Below the pieces are notes generated by a model that was not told where the DNA came from, searched no databases, and was given only the letters and a program-made list of their open reading frames with translations. A stretch of 64,000 nt of DNA from NCBI GenBank assembly GCA_029203185.1, contig CP119310.1, forward strand, positions 62,001 through 126,000. The letters run 5' to 3'. The position numbers were made by a program, and so were the translations under genes. Source of the stretch: Candidatus Chryseobacterium colombiense (lineage in GTDB: Bacteria > Bacteroidota > Bacteroidia > Flavobacteriales > Weeksellaceae). The stretch's first letter is position 1. Every line of letters begins with the position of its first letter. This document shows positions 62,765-64,000 of the stretch, piece after piece.

Positions 62765-63760
62765 ATGAAGAAATTTAAGAATATTATTGCTGTTTTAATG
62801 TTATCGATGGCTTCAAATTTCGCTTTTTCTCAGGTAAAATCTTTAGATGCTGAACTTACAAATTATGAATATCCTTATGAAGTTCATTTTCTAAATTTTA
62901 AATCTCAGAATAACGATTTGAAAATGGCATATATGGATGTAAAGCCAAAGACATCAAACGGAAAAACTATAATGCTTCTTCATGGTAAAAACTTTAACGG
63001 GGCATATTGGGAAAGAACAGCAAAAGATTTATCAGATAAAGGTTTTAGAGTAATCATTCCCGATCAGATAGGATTTGGAAAATCTTCAAAACCGCAAAGC
63101 TACCAGTTTTCATTTTCACAATTGGCAGAGAATACAAAAGTTATTTTAGATGAGCTGAAAATTGATAAGACTATTGTTTTAGGACATTCAATGGGAGGTA
63201 TGGTAGCAGCGAGATTTACTTTGTTATATCCTGAAAGAGTCCAGAAACTTATCCTGGAAAATCCAATTGGATTAGAAGATTATAAAACTTTTGCAGCGTA
63301 TCAGACGATAGATCAGGCATATCAATCGGAACTTAAAAATACGGCTGAAACCTATAAAAATTATCAGCTAAAATTCTATTATGATAATAAATGGAAAGCA
63401 GAATATCAACCATGGTTGGATTTGATTGCGGGCTGGACTTTGCATCCGGATTATCCAAAAGTAGCTTGGGATGCTGCCTTAACTTCGGATATGATCTACA
63501 ATCAGCCGGTTTGTTATGAATTTAAAAATATCAAAACTCCGACTTTATTAATTATTGGAACAAGGGATAGAACGGCCATAGGAAAAGACAGGGCTCCGAA
63601 AGAGCTACAGTCAAAAATGGGACAATATCAGGAATTGGGAAAGAAAACCCAGCAGCAGATTGAAGGTTCCAAATTAGTTGAAATTGAAAATGTGGGACAT
63701 CTCCCGCATATAGAGGTCTACGATAAATTCTGGAATGCGTTGTACGAGTTTATTAGATAG
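62765..63760 (+). CDS. Secreted alpha/beta hydrolase
   Basis: 331 residues from ATG 62765, which gives a clean signal peptide (MKKFKNIIAVLMLSMASNFA, cleavage near FSQ 23); an in-frame ATG at 62747 is possible. The fold is alpha/beta hydrolase: oxyanion region LLHGKNFNGAYW, nucleophile S142 in GHSMGG, and the catalytic His in NVGHLPH near the end. A likely acid is D in TRDR. It resembles haloalkane dehalogenase or esterase-type hydrolases, but the substrate is unknown. Periplasmic. Confidence 0.87.
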   Translation: MKKFKNIIAVLMLSMASNFAFSQVKSLDAELTNYEYPYEVHFLNFKSQNNDLKMAYMDVKPKTSNGKTIMLLHGKNFNGAYWERTAKDLSDKGFRVIIPDQIGFGKSSKPQSYQFSFSQLAENTKVILDELKIDKTIVLGHSMGGMVAARFTLLYPERVQKLILENPIGLEDYKTFAAYQTIDQAYQSELKNTAETYKNYQLKFYYDNKWKAEYQPWLDLIAGWTLHPDYPKVAWDAALTSDMIYNQPVCYEFKNIKTPTLLIIGTRDRTAIGKDRAPKELQSKMGQYQELGKKTQQQIEGSKLVEIENVGHLPHIEVYDKFWNALYEFIR

Positions 63761-63823
63761 TAGAAAGCTTGAAGCTGAGTGTTGAAAGTTTGCAATATTT
63801 AAATAATATAACTTACAGAAAAT

Positions 63824-63893
63824 AGCCATTCTCAAGATTCCCCTCCTCTGGAGGGATGGCGAAAATTTCAAAGAAATTTTTGACGGGGTGGCT
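63824..63893. repeat. Structured dispersed repeat of a second type
   Basis: Nested pairing is visible: AGCCA (63824-63828) with TGGCT (63889-63893) enclosing CCCTCC-TCT-GGAGGG (63841-63855) and GAAAATTTC-AAA-GAAATTTTT (63861-63881). Sequences like this are common between genes in Bacteroidota (from memory). No gene found in it. Confidence 0.6.
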
Positions 63894-63983
63894 AAAAACG
63901 AAATTTAAAATCAAACTGTTTTCTAAAATAAAAAGAAGCTCTCTAAAATAGAAAGCCTCTTTTCGTATGTATTGTTGTCTGAA

Positions 63984-64000
63984 TTATTTCTTGTAAGGAA
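63984..64000 (-). CDS. Possible 3' end of a minus-strand gene, cut by window edge
   Basis: The last bases read, on the minus strand, as codons for P-Y-K-K and a stop at 63984-63986. A weak hairpin (63935-63964) to the left could be its terminator. Too short to identify; included as a low-confidence partial. Confidence 0.25.

Noticed and set aside
1..64000. Mobile element, prophage or defence island
   Set aside because: No transposase, integrase, phage structural or restriction genes; gene content and order look like ordinary core chromosome with surface-protein loci.

Overview
The window looks like a chromosomal segment from a Bacteroidota bacterium of the order Flavobacteriales, most likely Chryseobacterium or a close Weeksellaceae relative. 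The genus is an inference. The evidence is low GC, A-rich start regions without Shine-Dalgarno sites, Bacteroidota-type promoters (TTG, about 20 bases, TAnnTTTG), several secreted proteins with type IX secretion (T9SS) sorting domains of both type A and type B, an Oar-like TonB-dependent receptor, a branched-chain dehydrogenase E1 alpha/beta fusion, and a DNA polymerase III alpha subunit fused to its own proofreading exonuclease. I found no rRNA, tRNA, insertion sequence, prophage or CRISPR array.

Layout. 1-5.2 kb: a trans-sulfuration-type PLP lyase with a divergent Lrp regulator, a bestrophin-like channel and the branched-chain 2-oxoacid dehydrogenase E1 fusion, whose promoter carries a palindrome over its -33 element. 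5.4-10.1 kb: dnaE. 10.4-17.7 kb: a 1714-residue triple-repeat T9SS surface protein, a potassium channel followed by an unlisted 52-residue membrane protein, and a short secreted protein. 17.9-28.4 kb: a Nif3 protein with a coiled-coil partner that has lost its zinc ribbon, divergent fatty-acid activation and oxidation genes, a DUF4349 lipoprotein, prfC and an MFS transporter. 28.6-32.4 kb: a CPBP protease, rdgB, rnz, a TIGR02757 gene and a DUF1003 gene with an Ile/acidic heptad tail.

32.6-41.2 kb: three tandem paralogous T9SS type-B surface proteins (choice-of-anchor L plus Ig-like modules), each with its own -7-like element; the first two are followed by their own terminators and the third by a terminator shared with ksgA. 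41.3-46.3 kb: ksgA and the ftsX-DUF3098 and uppP-truB-OMP-rluB gene strings for cell wall and RNA modification. 46.3-53.2 kb: an HhH-repeat protein, a MerR regulator, an AraC regulator, ccoG, an SMP-30 lipoprotein and a DbpA-like RNA helicase. 53.5-63.8 kb: the Oar-like receptor, rpsA with a structured leader, an M36 metallopeptidase with T9SS tail, an EamA transporter and a secreted alpha/beta hydrolase.

Intergenic DNA carries two families of dispersed structured repeats. One shows base-pair-preserving changes between copies (ATTCT/AGAAT versus ATGCT/AGCAT). Most genes are ordinary for the group. The least explained items are the tandem surface-protein locus, these repeats, the cysteine-free DUF164-like protein, the small protein next to the potassium channel and the palindrome in the branched-chain dehydrogenase promoter.
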